Below, piece by piece: positions 12,661 to 27,699 of a stretch of 64,000 nt of DNA. This DNA is from Sipunculus nudus. Taxonomy: Eukaryota > Annelida > Sipuncula > Golfingiida > Sipunculidae. The notes under the pieces were generated by a model. It was not told the origin of the DNA, did not search any database, and saw only the letters and a list, made by a program, of their open reading frames with translations. The DNA lies in the NCBI GenBank assembly GCA_026874595.1, contig CM049317.1:44294401-44358400 (forward strand). The letters run 5' to 3'. The position numbers and the translations under genes were made by a program. How positions within the stretch are numbered: position 1 is the stretch's first letter; each line of letters begins with the position of its first letter.

Positions 12661-15019
12661 GGTTGATGGGATGTAAAATCATGATGTACCACAGTCAGAA
12701 GATTGATGGGATGTAAAATAATGATGTACCACAGTCAGAAGATTGATGGGATGTAAAATCATGATGTACCACAGTCAGAAGATTGATGGGATGTAAAATA
12801 ATGATGTACCACAGTCAGAAGATTGATGGGATGTAAAATAATGATGTACCACAGTCAGAAGGTTGATGGGATGTAAAATCATGATGTACCACAGTCAGAA
12901 GATTGATGGGATGTAAAATCATGATGTACCACAGTCAGAAGGTTGATGGGATATAAAATAATGATGTACCACAGTCAGAAGGTTGATGGGATATAAAATA
13001 ATGATGTACCACAGTCAGAAGATTGATGGGATGTAAAATCATGTAGTACCACAGTCAGAAGATTGATGGGATGTAAAATCATGATGTACCACAGTCAGAA
13101 GGTTGATGGGATGTAAAATCATGATGTACCACAGTCAGAAGATTGATGGGATGTAAAATAATGATGTACCACAGTCAGAAGGTTGATGGGATGTAAAATC
13201 ATGATGTACCACAGTCAGAAGGTTGATGGGATATAAAATAATGATGTACCACAGTCGGAAGATTGATGGGATGTAAAATAATGATGTACCACAGTCAGAA
13301 GGTTGATGGGATGTAAAATCATGATGTACCACAGTCAGAAGATTGATGGGATGTAAAATAATGATGTACCACAGTCAGAAGATTGATGGGATGTAAAATC
13401 ATGTAGTACCACAGTCAGAAGATTGATGGGATGTAAAATCATGATGTACCACAGTCAGAAGGTTGATGGGATGTAAAATCATGATGTACCACAGTCAGAA
13501 GATTGATGGGATGTAAAATAATGATGTACCACAGTCAGAAGGTTGATGGGATGTAAAATCATGATGTACCACAGTCAGAAGATTGATGGGATATAAAATA
13601 ATGATGTACCACAGTCAGAAGATTGATGGGATATAAAATCATGTAGTACCACAGTCAGAAGGTTGATGGGATATAAAATCATGATGTACCACAGTCAGAA
13701 GGTTGATGGGATGTAAAATCATGATGTACCACAGTCAGAAGATTGATGGGATGTAAAATCATGATGTACCACAGTCAGAAGATTGATGGGATGTAAAATC
13801 ATGATGTACCACAGTCAGAAGGTTGATGGGATATAAAATAATGATGTACCGCAGTCAGAAGATTGATGGGATATAAAATCATGTAGTACCACAGTCAGAA
13901 GGTTGATGGGATATAAAATCATGATGTACCACAGTCAGAAGGTTGATGGGATGTAAAATCATGATGTACCAAAGTCTGAAGATTGATGGGATGTAAAATA
14001 ATGATGTACCACAGTCAGAAGGTTGATGGGATGTAAAATCATGATGTACCACAGTCAGAAGATTGATGGGATGTAAAATAATGATGTACCACAGTCAGAA
14101 GATTGATGGGATGTAAAATAATGATGTACCACAGTCAGAAGGTTGATGGGATGTAAAATCATGATGTACCACAGTCAGAAGATTGATGGGATGTAAAATA
14201 ATGATGTACCACAGTCAGAAGATTGATGGGATGTAAAATCATGTAGTACCACAGTCAGAAGATTGATGGGATGTAAAATAATGATGTACCACAGTCAGAA
14301 GGTTGATGGGATGTAAAATCATGATGTACCACAGTCAGAAGATTGATGGGATGTAAAATCATGATGTACCACAGTCAGTAGGTTGATGGGATGTAAAATC
14401 ATGATGTACCACAGTGAGAAGGTTGATGGATGTAAAATAATGATGTACTACAGTCAGAAGATTGATGGGATGTAAAATAATGATGTACCACAGTCAGAAG
14501 GTTGATGGGATGTAAAATAATGATGTACCACAGTCAGAAGATTGATGGGATGTAAAATCATGATGTACCACAGTCAGAAGGTTGATGGGATATAAAATAA
14601 TGATGTACCACAGTCAGAAGATTGATGGGATATAAAATAATGATGTACCACAGTCAGAAGATTGATGGGATGTAAAATAATGATGGAACACAGTCAGAAG
14701 GTTGATGGGATGTAAAATCATGATGTACCACAGTCAGAAGATTGATGGGATATAAAATCATGTAGTACCACAGTCAGAAGGTTGATGGGATGTAAAATCA
14801 TGATGTACCACAGTCAGAAGATTGATGGGATATAAAATAATGATGTACCACAGTCAGAAGATTGATGAGATATAGAATCAAGTAGTACCACAGTCAGAAG
14901 ATTGATGGGATGTAAAATAATGATGTAACACAGTCAGAAGGTTGATGGGATGTAAAATAATGATGTACCACAGTGAGAAGATTGATGGGATGTAAAATCA
15001 TGATGTACCACAGTCAGAA
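12661..15019 (+). repeat. 2,359-bp array duplication, copy 1
   Basis: The monomer-variant order here repeats 2,359 bp downstream (59 monomers minus one base). Shared markers are CATGTAGTACC at 13,040 and 15,399, the 39-bp monomer at 14,421 and 16,780, GATGGAACAC at 14,681 and 17,040, and ATAGAATCAAGTAG at 14,872 and 17,231. The left limit lies between about 12,540 and 12,660, judged from where the variant order stops matching. Confidence 0.85.
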
Positions 15020-17378
15020 GGTTGATGGGATGTAAAATCATGATGTACCACAGTCAGAAGATTGATGGGATGTAAAATAATGATGTACCACAGTCAGAAG
15101 ATTGATGGGATGTAAAATCATGATGTACCACAGTCAGAAGATTGATGGGATGTAAAATAATGATGTACCACAGTCAGAAGATTGATGGGATGTAAAAGAA
15201 TGATGTACCACAGTCAGAAGGTTGATGGGATGTAAAATCATGATGTACCACAGTCAGAAGATTGATGGGATGTAAAATCATGATGTACCACAGTCAGAAG
15301 GTTGATGGGATATAAAATAATGATGTACCACAGTCAGAAGGTTGATGGGATATAAAATAATGATGTACCACAGTCAGAAGATTGATGGGATGTAAAATCA
15401 TGTAGTACCACAGTCAGAAGATTGATGGGATGTAAAATCATGATGTACCACAGTCAGAAGGTTGATGGGATGTAAAATCATGATGTACCACAGTCAGAAG
15501 ATTGATGGGATGTAAAATAATGATGTACCACAGTCAGAAGGTTGATGGGATGTAAAATCATGATGTACCACAGTCAGAAGGTTGATGGGATATAAAATAA
15601 TGATGTACCACAGTCGGAAGATTGATGGGATGTAAAATAATGATGTACCACAGTCAGAAGGTTGATGGGATGTAAAATCATGATGTACCACAGTCAGAAG
15701 ATTGATGGGATGTAAAATAATGATGTACCACAGTCAGAAGATTGATGGGATGTAAAATCATGTAGTACCACAGTCAGAAGATTGATGGGATGTAAAATCA
15801 TGATGTACCACAGTCAGAAGGTTGATGGGATGTAAAATCATGATGTACCACAGTCAGAAGATTGATGGGATGTAAAATAATGATGTACCACAGTCAGAAG
15901 GTTGATGGGATGTAAAATCATGATGTACCACAGTCAGAAGATTGATGGGATATACAATAATGATGTACCACAGTCAGAAGATTGATGGGATATAAAATCA
16001 TGTAGTACCACAGTCAGAAGGTTGATGGGATATAAAATCATGATGTACCACAGTCAGAAGGTTGATGGGATGTAAAATCATGATGTACCACAGTCAGAAG
16101 ATTGATGGGATGTAAAATCATGATGTACCACAGTCAGAAGATTGATGGGATGTAAAATCATGATGTACCACAGTCAGAAGGTTGATGGGATATAAAATAA
16201 TGATGTACCGCAGTCAGAAGATTGATGGGATATAAAATCATGTAGTACCACAGTCAGAAGGTTGATGGGATATAAAATCATGATGTACCACAGTCAGAAG
16301 GTTGATGGGATGTAAAATCATGATGTACCACAGTCTGAAGATTGATGGGATGTAAAATAATGATGTACCACAGTCAGAAGGTTGATGGGATGTAAAATCA
16401 TGATGTACCACAGTCAGAAGATTGATGGGATGTAAAATAATGATGTACCACAGTCAGAAGATTGATGGGATGTAAAATAATGATGTACCACAGTCAGAAG
16501 GTTGATGGGATGTAAAATCATGATGTACCACAGTCAGAAGATTGATGGGATGTAAAATAATGATGTACCACAGTCAGAAGATTGATGGGATGTAAAATCA
16601 TGTAGTACCACAGTCAGAAGATTGATGGGATGTAAAATAATGATGTACCACAGTCAGAAGGTTGATGGGATGTAAAATCATGATGTACCACAGTCAGAAG
16701 ATTGATGGGATGTAAAATCATGATGTACCACAGTCAGTAGGTTGATGGGATGTAAAATCATGATGTACCACAGTGAGAAGGTTGATGGATGTAAAATAAT
16801 GATGTACTACAGTCAGAAGATTGATGGGATGTAAAATAATGATGTACCACAGTCAGAAGGTTGATGGGATGTAAAATAATGATGTACCACAGTCAGAAGA
16901 TTGATGGGATGTAAAATCATGATTTACCACAGTCAGAAGGTTGATGGGATATAAAATAATGATGTACCACAGTCAGAAGATTGATGGGATATAAAATAAT
17001 GATGTACCACAGTCAGAAGATTGATGGGATGTAAAATAATGATGGAACACAGTCAGAAGGTTGATGGGATGTAAAATCATGATGTACCACAGTCAGAAGA
17101 TTGATGGGATATAAAATCATGTAGTACCACAGTCAGAAGGTTGATGGGATGTAAAATCATGATGTACCACAGTCAGAAGATTGATGGGATATAAAATAAT
17201 GATGTACCACAGTCAGAAGATTGATGGGATATAGAATCAAGTAGTACCACAGTCAGAAGATTGATGGGATGTAAAATAATGATGTAACACAGTCAGAAGG
17301 TTGATGGGATGTAAAATAATGATGTACCACAGTGAGAAGATTGATGGGATGTAAAATCATGATGTACCACAGTCAGAA
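15020..17378 (+). repeat. 2,359-bp array duplication, copy 2
   Basis: This is the tandem partner of 12,661-15,019. It inherited the one-base deletion of copy 1, which sets the period at 2,359 rather than 2,360. A few point differences separate the copies, for example GTAAAAGAATG near 15,196 and GATTTACC near 16,923. Similarity fades by about 17,450. Confidence 0.85.
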
Positions 17379-20300
17379 GGTTGATGGGATGTAAAATCAT
17401 GATGTACCACAGTCAGAAGATTGATGGGATATAAAATAATGATGTACCACAGTCAGAAGATTGATGGGATATAAAATCAAGTAGTACCACAGTCAGAAGA
17501 TTGATGGGATGTAAAATAATGATGTAACACAGTCAGAAGGTTGATGGGATGTAAAATCATGATGTACCACAGTGAGAAGATTGATGGGATGTAAAATCAT
17601 GATGTACCACAGTCAGAAGGTTGATGGGATGTAAAATCATGATGTGCCACAGTCAGAAGATTGATGGGATGTAAAATAATGATGTACCACAGTCAGAAGA
17701 TTGATGGGATGTACAATCATGATGTACCACAGTCAGAAGATTGATGGGATGTAAAATCATGATGTACCACAGTCAGAAGATTGATGGGATGTAAAATCAT
17801 GATGTACCACAGTCAGAAGATTGATGGGATATAAAATCATGATGTACCACAGTCAGAAGATTGATGTGATATAAAATAATGATGTACCACAGTCAGAAGA
17901 TTGATGTGATGTAAAATAATGATGTACCACAGTCAGAAGATTGATGGGATATAAAATAATGATGTACCACAGTCAGAAGATTGATGGGATATAAAATAAT
18001 GATGTACCACAGTCAGAAGGTTGATGGGATGTAAAATCATGATGTACCACAGTCAGAAGGTTGATGGGATGTAAAATCATGATGTACCACAGTCAGAAGG
18101 TTGATGGGATGTAAAATCATGATGTACCACAGTCAGAAGATTGATGGGATATAAAATCATGATGTACCACAGTCAGAAGGTTGATGGGATGTAAAATCAT
18201 GATTTACCACAGTCAGAAGGTTGATGGGATGTAAAATCATGATGTACCACAGTCAGAAGATTGATGGGATATAAAATCATGATGTACCACAGTCAGAAGG
18301 TTGATGGGATGTAAAATCATGATGTACCACAGTCAGAAGATTGATGGGATGTAAAATCATGATGTACCACAGTCAGAAGATTGATGGGATGTAAAATCAT
18401 GATGTACCACAGTCAGAAGATTGATGGGATGTAAAATCATGATGTACCACAGTCAGAAGATTGATGGGATGTAAAATCATGATGTACCACAGTCAGAAGG
18501 TTGATGGGATATAAAATCATGATGTACCACAGTCAGAAGATTGATGAGATGTAAAATCATGATGTACCACAGTCAGAAGATTGATGGGATATAAAATCAT
18601 GATGTACCACAGTCAGAAGGTTGATGGGATGTAAAATCATGATGTACCACAGTCAGAAGATTGATGGGATGTAAAATCATGAAGTACCACAGTCAGAAGG
18701 TTGATGGGATGTAAAATCATGATGTACCACAGTCAGAAGGTTGATGGGATGTAAAATCATGATGTACCACAGTCAGAAGATTGATGGGATATAAAATCAT
18801 GATGGACCACAGTCAGAAGGTTGATGGGATGTAAAATCATGATGTACCACAGTCAGAAGATTGATGGGATGTAAAATCATGATGTACCACAGTCAGAAGA
18901 TTGATGGGATATAAAATCATGATGTACCACAGTCAGAAGGTTGATGGGATGTAAAATCATGATGTACCACAGTCAGAAGATTGATGGGATGTAAAATTAT
19001 GATATACCACAGTCAGAAGATTGATGTGATGTAAAATCATGATGTACCACAGTCAGAAGGTTGATGGGATGTAAAATCATGATGTACCACAGTCAGAAGA
19101 TTCATGGGATGTAAAATCATGATGTACCACAGTCAGAAGGTTGATGGGATGTAAAATCATGATGTACCACAGTCAGAAGGTTGATGGGATGTAAAATCAT
19201 GATGTACCACAGTCAGAAGGTTGATGGGATGTAAAATCATGATGTACCACAGTCAGAAGGTTGATGGGATGTAAAATAATGATGTACCACAGTCAGAAGG
19301 TTGATGGGATGTAATATAATGATGTACCACAGTCAGAAGGTTGATGGGATGTAAAATCATGATGTACCACAGTCAGAAGGTTGATGGGATGTAAAATAAT
19401 GATGTACCACAGTCAGAAGGTTGATGGGATGTAAAATAATGATGTACCACAGTCAGAAGGTTGATGGGATGTAATATAATGATGTACCACAGTGAGAAGA
19501 TTGATGGGATGTAAAATCATGATTTACCACAGTCAGAAGGTTGATGGGATGTAAAATCATGATGTACCACAGTCAGAAGGTTGATGGGATGTAAAATAAT
19601 GATGTACCACAGTCAGAAGGTTGATGGGATGTAAAATAATGATGTACCACAGTCAAAAGATTGATGGGATGTAAAATAATGATGTACCACAGTCAGAAGG
19701 TTGATGGGATGTAAAATAATGATGTACCACAGTCAGAAGGTTGATGGGATGTAATATAATGATGTACCACAGTGAGAAGATTGATGGGATGTAAAATCAT
19801 GATGTACCACAGTCAGAAGATTGATGGGATGTAAAATAATGATGTACCACAGTCAGAAGGTTGATGGGATGTAAAATAATGATGGAACACAGTCAGAAGG
19901 TTGATGGGATGTAAAATCATGATGTACCACAGTCAGAAGGTTGATGGGATGTAAAATAATGATGTACCACAGTCAAAAGATTGATGGGATGTAAAATCAT
20001 GATGTACCACAGTCAGAAGGTTGATGGGATGTAAGATAATGATGTACCACAGTCAGAAGATTGATGTGATGTAAAATAATGATGTACCACAGTGAGAAGG
20101 TGGATGGGATGTAAAATAATGATGTACCACAGTCAGAAGGTTGATGGGATGTAAAATGATGATGTACCACAGTCAGAAGATTGATGTGATGTAAAATAAT
20201 GATGTAACACAGTCAGAAGGTTGATGGGATGTAATATAATGATGTACCACAGTGAGAAGATTGATGGGATGTAAAATCATGATGTACCACAGTCAGAAGG

Positions 20301-21420
20301 TTGATCGGATGTAAAATCATGATGTACCACAGTCAGAAGATTGATGGGATGTAATATAATGATGTACCACAGTCAGAAGATTGATGGGATGTAAAATAAT
20401 GATGTTCCACAGTGAGAGGGTTGATGGGATGTAAAATAATGATGTACCACAGTCAGAAGGTTGATGGGATGTAAAATCATGATGTACCACAGTCAGAAGG
20501 TTGATGGGATGTAATATAGTGATGTACCACAGTCAGAAGGTTGATGGGATGTAAAATCATGATGTACCACAGTCAGAAGGTTGATGGGATGTAAAATAAT
20601 GATTTACCACAGTCAGAAGGTTGATGGGATGTAAAATAATGATGTACCACAGTCAGAAGGTTGATGGGATGTAATATAATGATGTACCACAGTGAGAAGG
20701 TTGATGGGATGTAAAATAATGATGTACCACAGTCAGAAGATTGATGGGATGTAAAATCATGTAGTACCACAGTCAGAAGATTGATGGGATGTAAAATAAT
20801 GATGTACCACAGTCAGAAGGTTGATGGGATGTAAAATCATGATGTAACACAGTCAGAAGGTTGATGGGATGTAATATAATGATGTACCACAGTGAGAAGA
20901 TTGATGGGATGTAAAATCATGATGTACCACAGTCAGAAGGTTGATGGGATGTAAAATCATGTAGTACCACAGTCAGAAGATTGATGGGATGTAAAATAAT
21001 GATGTACCACAGTCAGAAGGTTGATGGGATGTAAAATCATGATGTACCACAGTGAGAAGGTTGATGGGATGTAAATTCATGATGTACCACAGTCAGAAGT
21101 TTGATGTGATGTAAAATAATGATGTACCACAGTCAGAAGATTGATGGGATGTAAAATAATGATGTACCACAGTCAGAAGATTGATGGGATGTAAAATAAT
21201 GATGTACCACAGTCAGAAGGTTGATGGGATGTAAAATCATGATGTACCACAGTGAGAAGGTTGATGGGATGTAAATTCATGATGTACCACAGTCAGAAGT
21301 TTGATGTGATGTAAAATAATGATGTACCACAGTCAGAAGATTGATGGGATGTAAAATCATGATGTACCACAGTCAGAAGATTGATGGGATGTAAAATCAT
21401 GGTGTACCACAGTCAGAAGG

Positions 21421-21760
21421 TTGATGGGATATAAAATAATGATGTACCACAGTCAGAAGATTGATGGGATATAAAATAATGATGTACCACAGTCAGAAGA
21501 TTGATGTGATGTAAAATAATGATGGAACACAGTCAGAAGGTTGATGTGATGTAAAATCATGATGTACCACAGTCAGAAGATTGATGGGATATAAAATCAT
21601 GTAGTACCACAGTCAGAAGGTTGATGGGATGTAAAATAATGATGTACCACAGTGAGAAGATTGATGGGATGTAAAATCATGATGTACCACAGTCAGAAGG
21701 TTGATGGGATGTAAAATCATGATCTGCCACAGTCAGAAGATTGATGGGATGAAAAATAAT
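21421..21760 (+). repeat. Paralogous empty site of the 12-kb element
   Basis: This uninterrupted stretch matches both flanks of the inserted element. Its left part (to 21,568) carries the same variant order as 48,061-48,202, including the TTGATGTGATGTAAAATAAT monomer and GATGGAACAC. Its right part (from 21,561) matches 60,285-60,430, including CATGTAGTACC, the CAGTGAGAAG-type monomer and a GCCACAG monomer. The junction octamer GATGTACC occurs once here (21,561-21,568) and twice around the element. A second similar locus has its octamer at 31,398-31,405. Confidence 0.85.
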
Positions 21761-22439
21761 GATGTACCACAGTCAGAAGATTGATGGGATGTAAAATCAT
21801 GATGTACCACAGTCAGAAGATTGATGGGATGTAAAATCATGATGTACCACAGTCAGAAGATTGATGGGATGTAAAATCATGATGTACCACAGTCAGAAGA
21901 TTGATGGGATATAAAATCATGATGTACCACAGTCAGAAGATTGATGGGATATAAAATAATGATGTACCACAGTCGGAAGATTGATGGGATGTAAAATAAT
22001 GATGTACCACAGTCAGAAGATTGATGGGATATAAAATAATGATGTACCACAGTCAGAAGATTGATGGGATATAAAATCATGATGTACCACAGTCAGAAGG
22101 TTGATGGGATGTAAAATCATGATGTACCACTGTCAGAAGGTTGATGGGATGTAAAATCATGATGTACCACAGTCAGAAGGTTGATGGGATGTAAAATCAT
22201 GATGTACCACAGTCAGAAGATTGATGGGATATAAAATCATGATGTACCACAGTCAGAAGGTTGATGGGATGTAAAATCATGATGTACCACAGTCAGAAGG
22301 TTGATGGGATGTAAAATCATGATGTACCACAGTCAGAAGATTGATGGGATATAAAATCATGATGTACCACAGTCAGAAGGTTGATGGGATGTAAAATCAT
22401 GATGTACCACAGTCAGAAGATTGATGGGATGTAAAATCA

Positions 22440-25400
22440 TGATGTACCACAGTCAGAAGATTGATGGGATGTGAAATCATGATGTACCACAGTCAGAAGA
22501 TTGATGGGATGTAAAATCATGTAGTACCACAGTCAGAAGATTGATGGGATGTAAAATCATGATGTACCACAGTCAGAAGGTTGATGGGATATAAAATCAT
22601 GATGTACCACAGTCAGAAGTTTGATGGGATGTAAAATCATGATGTACCACAGTCAGAAGATTGATGGGATATAAAATCATGATGTACCACAGTCAGAAGG
22701 TTGATGGGATGTAAAATCATGGTGTATCACAGTCAGAAGATTGATGGGATGTAAAATAATGATGTACCACAGTCAGAAGGTTGATGGGATGTAAAATCAT
22801 GATGTACCACAGTCAGAAGGTTGATGGGATGTAAAATCATGATGTACCACAGTCAGAAGATTGATGGGATATAAAATCATGATGTACCACAGTCAGAAAG
22901 TTGATGGGATGTAAAATCATGATGTACCACAGTCAGAAGATTGATGGGATGTAAAATCATGATGTACCACAGTCAGAAGATTGATGGGATATAAAATCAT
23001 GATGTACCACAGTCAGAAGGTTGATGGGATGTAAAATCATGATGTACCACAATCAGAAGATTGATGGGATGTAAAATAATGATGTACCACAGTCAGAAGA
23101 TTGATGGGATATAAAATCATGATGTACCACAGTCAGAAGATTGATGGGATGTAAAATCATGATGTACCACAGTCAGAAGATTGATGGGATGTAAAATCAT
23201 GATGTACCACAGTCAGAAGATTGATGGGATGTAAAATCATGATGTACCACAGTCAGAAGATTGATGGGATGTAAAATCATGATGTACCACAGTCAGAAGA
23301 TTGATGGGATGTAAAATCATGATGTACCACAGTCAGAAGGTTGATGGGATATAAAATCATGATGTACCACAGTCAGAAGATTGATGGGATGTAAAATCAT
23401 GATGTACCACAGTCAGAAGATTGATGGGATATAAAATCATGATGTACCACAGTCAGAAGATTGATGGGATGTAAAATCATGATGTACCACAGTCAGAAGG
23501 TTGATGGGATGTAAAATCATGATGTACCACAGTCAGAAGGTTGATGGGATGTAAAATCATGATGTACCACAGTCAGAAGGTTGATGGGATGTAAAATCAT
23601 GATGTACCACAGTCAGAAGGTTGATGGGATGTAAAATCATGATGTACCACAGTCAGAAGGTTGATGGGATGTAAAATAATGATGTACCACAGTCAGAAGG
23701 TTGATGGGATGTAAAATCATGATGGAACACAGTCAGAAGGTTGATGGGATGGAAAATAATGATGTACTACAGTCAGAAGGTTGATGGGATGTAAAATAAT
23801 TATGTACCACAGTCAGAAGGTTGATGGGATGTAATATAATGATGTACCACAGTGAGAAGATTGATGGGATGTAAAATCATGATGTACCACAGTCAGAAGA
23901 TTGATGGGATGTAAAATCATGATGTACCACAGTCAGAAGATTGATGGGATATAAAATCATGATGTACCACAGTCAGAAGGTTGATGGGATGTAAAATCAT
24001 GATGTACCACAGTCAGAAGATTGATGGGATGTAAAATCATGATATACCACAGTCAGAAGATTGATGTGATGTAAAATCATGATGTACCACAGTCAGAAGG
24101 TTGATGGGATGTAAAATCATGATGTACCACAGTCAGAAGGTTGATGGGATGTAAAATCATGATGTACCACAGTCAGAAGGTTGATGGGATGTAAAATCAT
24201 GATGTACCACAGTCAGAAGGTTGATGGGATGTAAAATCATGATGTACCACAGTCAGAAGATTGATGGGATGTAAAATAATGATGTACCACAGTCAGAAGG
24301 TTGATGGGATGTAAAATCATGATGTACCACAGTCATAAGGTTGATGGGATGTAAAATCATGATGTACCACAGTCATAAGGTTGATGGGATGTAAAATAAT
24401 GATGTACCACAGTCAGAAGATTGATGGGATGTAAAATAATGATGTACCACAGTCAGAAGGTTGATGGGATGTAAAATAATGATGTACCACAGTCAGAAGG
24501 TTGATGGGATGTAAAATCATGATGTACCACAGTCATAAGGTTGATGGGATGTAAAATCATGATGTACCACAGTCATAAGGTTGATGGGATGTAAAATCAT
24601 GATGTACCACAGTCATAAGGTTGATGGGATGTAAAATCATGATGTACCACAGTCAGAAGGTTGATGGGATGTAAAATAATGATGTACCACAGTCAGAAGA
24701 TTGATGGGATGTAAAATAATGATGTACCACAGTCAGAAGGTTGATGGGATGTAAAATAATGATGTACCACAGTCAGAAGGTTGATGGGATGTAAAATCAT
24801 GATGTACCACAGTCAGAAGATTGATGTGATTTAAAATAATGATGGAACACAGTCAGAAGGTTGATGGGATGTAAAATCATGATGTACCACAGTCAGAAGG
24901 TTGATGGGATGTAAAATAATGATGTACCACAGTCAGAAGGTTGATGGGATGTAAAATAATGATGTACCACAGTCAGATGGTTGATGGGATGTAATATAAT
25001 GATGTACCACAGTGAGAAGATTGATGAGATGTAAAATCATGATTTACCACAGTCAGAAGGTTGATGGGATGTAAAATCATGATGTACCACAGTCAGAAGA
25101 TTGATGGGATGTAAAATAATGATGTACCACAGTCAGAAGGTTAATGGGATGTAAAATCATGTAGTACCACAGTCAGAAGGTTGATGGGATGTAAAATAAT
25201 GATGTACCACAGTCAAAAGATTGATGGGATGTAAAATCATGATGTACCACAGTCAGAAGGTTGATGGGATGTAATATAATGATGTACCACAGTGAGAAGA
25301 TTGATGGGATGTAAAATAATGATGTACCACAGTCAGAAGGTTGATGGGATGTAAAATAATGATGGAACACAGTCAGAAGGTTGATGGGATGTAAAATCAT

Positions 25401-26900
25401 GATGTACCACAGTCATAAGGTTGATGGGATGTAAAATAAGGATGTACCACAGTCAAAAGATTGATGGGATGTAAAATCATGATGTACCACAGTCAGAAGG
25501 TTGATGGGATGTAAGATAATGATGTACCACAGTCACAAGATTGATGTGATGTAAAATAATGATGTACCACAGTGAGAAGGTTGATGGGATGTAAAATAAT
25601 GATGTACCACAGTCAGAAGGTTGATGGGATGTAAAATGATGATGTACCACAGTCAGAAGATTGATGTGATGTAAAATAATGATGTAACACAGTCAGAAGG
25701 TTGATGGGATGTAATATAATGATGTACCACAGTGAGAAGATTGATGGGATGTAAAATCATGATGTACCACAGTCAGAAGGTTGATGGGATGTAAAATCAT
25801 GATGTACCACAGTCAGAAGATTGATGGGATGTAATATAATGATGTACCACAGTGAGAAGATTGATGGGATGTAAAATCATGATGTACCACAGTCAGAAGG
25901 TTGATGGGATGTAAAATCATGATGTACCACAGTCAGAAGATTGATGGGATGTAAAATAATGATGTACCACAGTCAGAAGGTTGATGGGATGTAAAATAAT
26001 GATGGAACACAGTCAGAAGGTTGATGGGATGTAAAATCATGATGTACCACAGTCAGAAGGTTGATGGGATGTAAAATAATGATGTACCACAGTCAAAAGA
26101 TTGATGGGATGTAAAATCATGATGTACCACAGTCAGAAGGTTGATGGGATGTAAAATAATGATGTACCACAGTCAGAAGATTGATGGGATGTAAAATAAT
26201 GATGTAACACAGTCAGAAGGTTGATGGGATGTAATATAATGATGTACCACAGTGAGAAGATTGATGGGATGTAAAATCATGATGTACCACAGTCAGAAGG
26301 TTGATGGGATGTAAAATCATGATGTACCACAGTCAGAAGATTGATGGGATGTAATATAATGATGTACCACAGTCAGAAGATTGATGGGATGTAAAATAAT
26401 GATGTACCACAGTGAGAAGGTTGATGGGATGTAAAATCATGATGTAACACAGTCAGAAGGTTGATGGGATGTAATATAATGATGTACCACAGTGAGAAGA
26501 TTGATGGGATGTAAAATCATGATGTACCACAGTCAGAAGTTTGATGGGATGTAAAATCATGGTGTACCACAGTCAGAAGGTTGATGGGATATAAAATAAT
26601 GATGTACCACAGTCAGAAGATTGATGGGATATAAAATAATGATGTACCACAGTCAGAAGATTGATGGGATGTAAAATAATGATGTACCACAGTCAAAAGA
26701 TTGATGGGATGTAAAATAATGATGTAACACAGAAGGTTGATGGGATATAAAGTAATGATGTGTCACAGTGAAAAGATTGATGGGATGAAAAATAATGATG
26801 TAACACAGTCAGAAGGTTGATGGGATGTAAAATAATGATGTACCACAGTCAAAAGATTGATGGGATGTAAAATAATGATGTACCACAGTCAGAAGATTGA
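22440..26900 (+). repeat. Large array block, copy 1 (partner 27,700-31,200)
   Basis: Rare variants recur in the same order downstream: GTGAAATCAT at 22,471 and 27,746, AATTATGTACC at 23,801 and 28,404, the TTGATGAGATG monomer at 25,021 and 29,424, CAGTCACAAG at 25,531 and 29,734, and the shortened ACACAGAAGG monomer at 26,731 and 31,014. Offsets run 5,275, 4,603, 4,403, 4,203 and 4,283, differing by about whole monomers. Limits are approximate. Confidence 0.65.
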
Positions 26901-27699
26901 TGGGATGTAAAATCATGATGTACCACAGTCAGAAGATTGATGGGATGTAAAATCATGGTGTACCACAGTCAGAAGGTTGATGGGATATAAAATAATGATG
27001 TACCACAGTCAGAAGATTGATGGGATTTAAAATAATGATGTACACAGTCAGAAGATTGATGGGATGTAAAATAATGATGGACCACAGTCAGAAGGTTGAT
27101 GGGATGTAAAATCATGATGTACCACAGTCAGAAGATTGATGGGATATAAAATCATGTAGTACCACAGTCAGAAGGTTGATGGGATGTAAAATAATGATGT
27201 ACCACAGTGAGAAGATTGATGGGATGTAAAATCATGATGTACCACAGTCAGAAGGTTGATGGGATGTAAAATCATGATGTGCCACAGTCAGAAGATTGAT
27301 GGGATGTAAAATAATGATGTACCACAGTCAGAAGATTGATGGGATGTAAAATCATGATGTACCACAGTCAGAAGATTGATGGGATGTAAAATCATGATGT
27401 ACCACAGTCAGAAGATTGATGGGATGTAAAATCATGATGTACCACAGTCAGAAGATTGATGGGATATAAAATCATGATGTACCGCAGTCAGAAGATTGAT
27501 GGGATATAAAATCATGTAGTACCACAGTCAGAAGATTGATGGGATGTAAAATAATGATGTACCACAGTCAGAAGATTGATGGGATATAAAATAATGATGT
27601 ACCACAGTCAGAAGATTGATGGGATATAAAATCATGATGTACCACAGTCAGAAGGTTGATGGGATGTAAAATCATGATGTACCACAGTCAGCAGATTGA

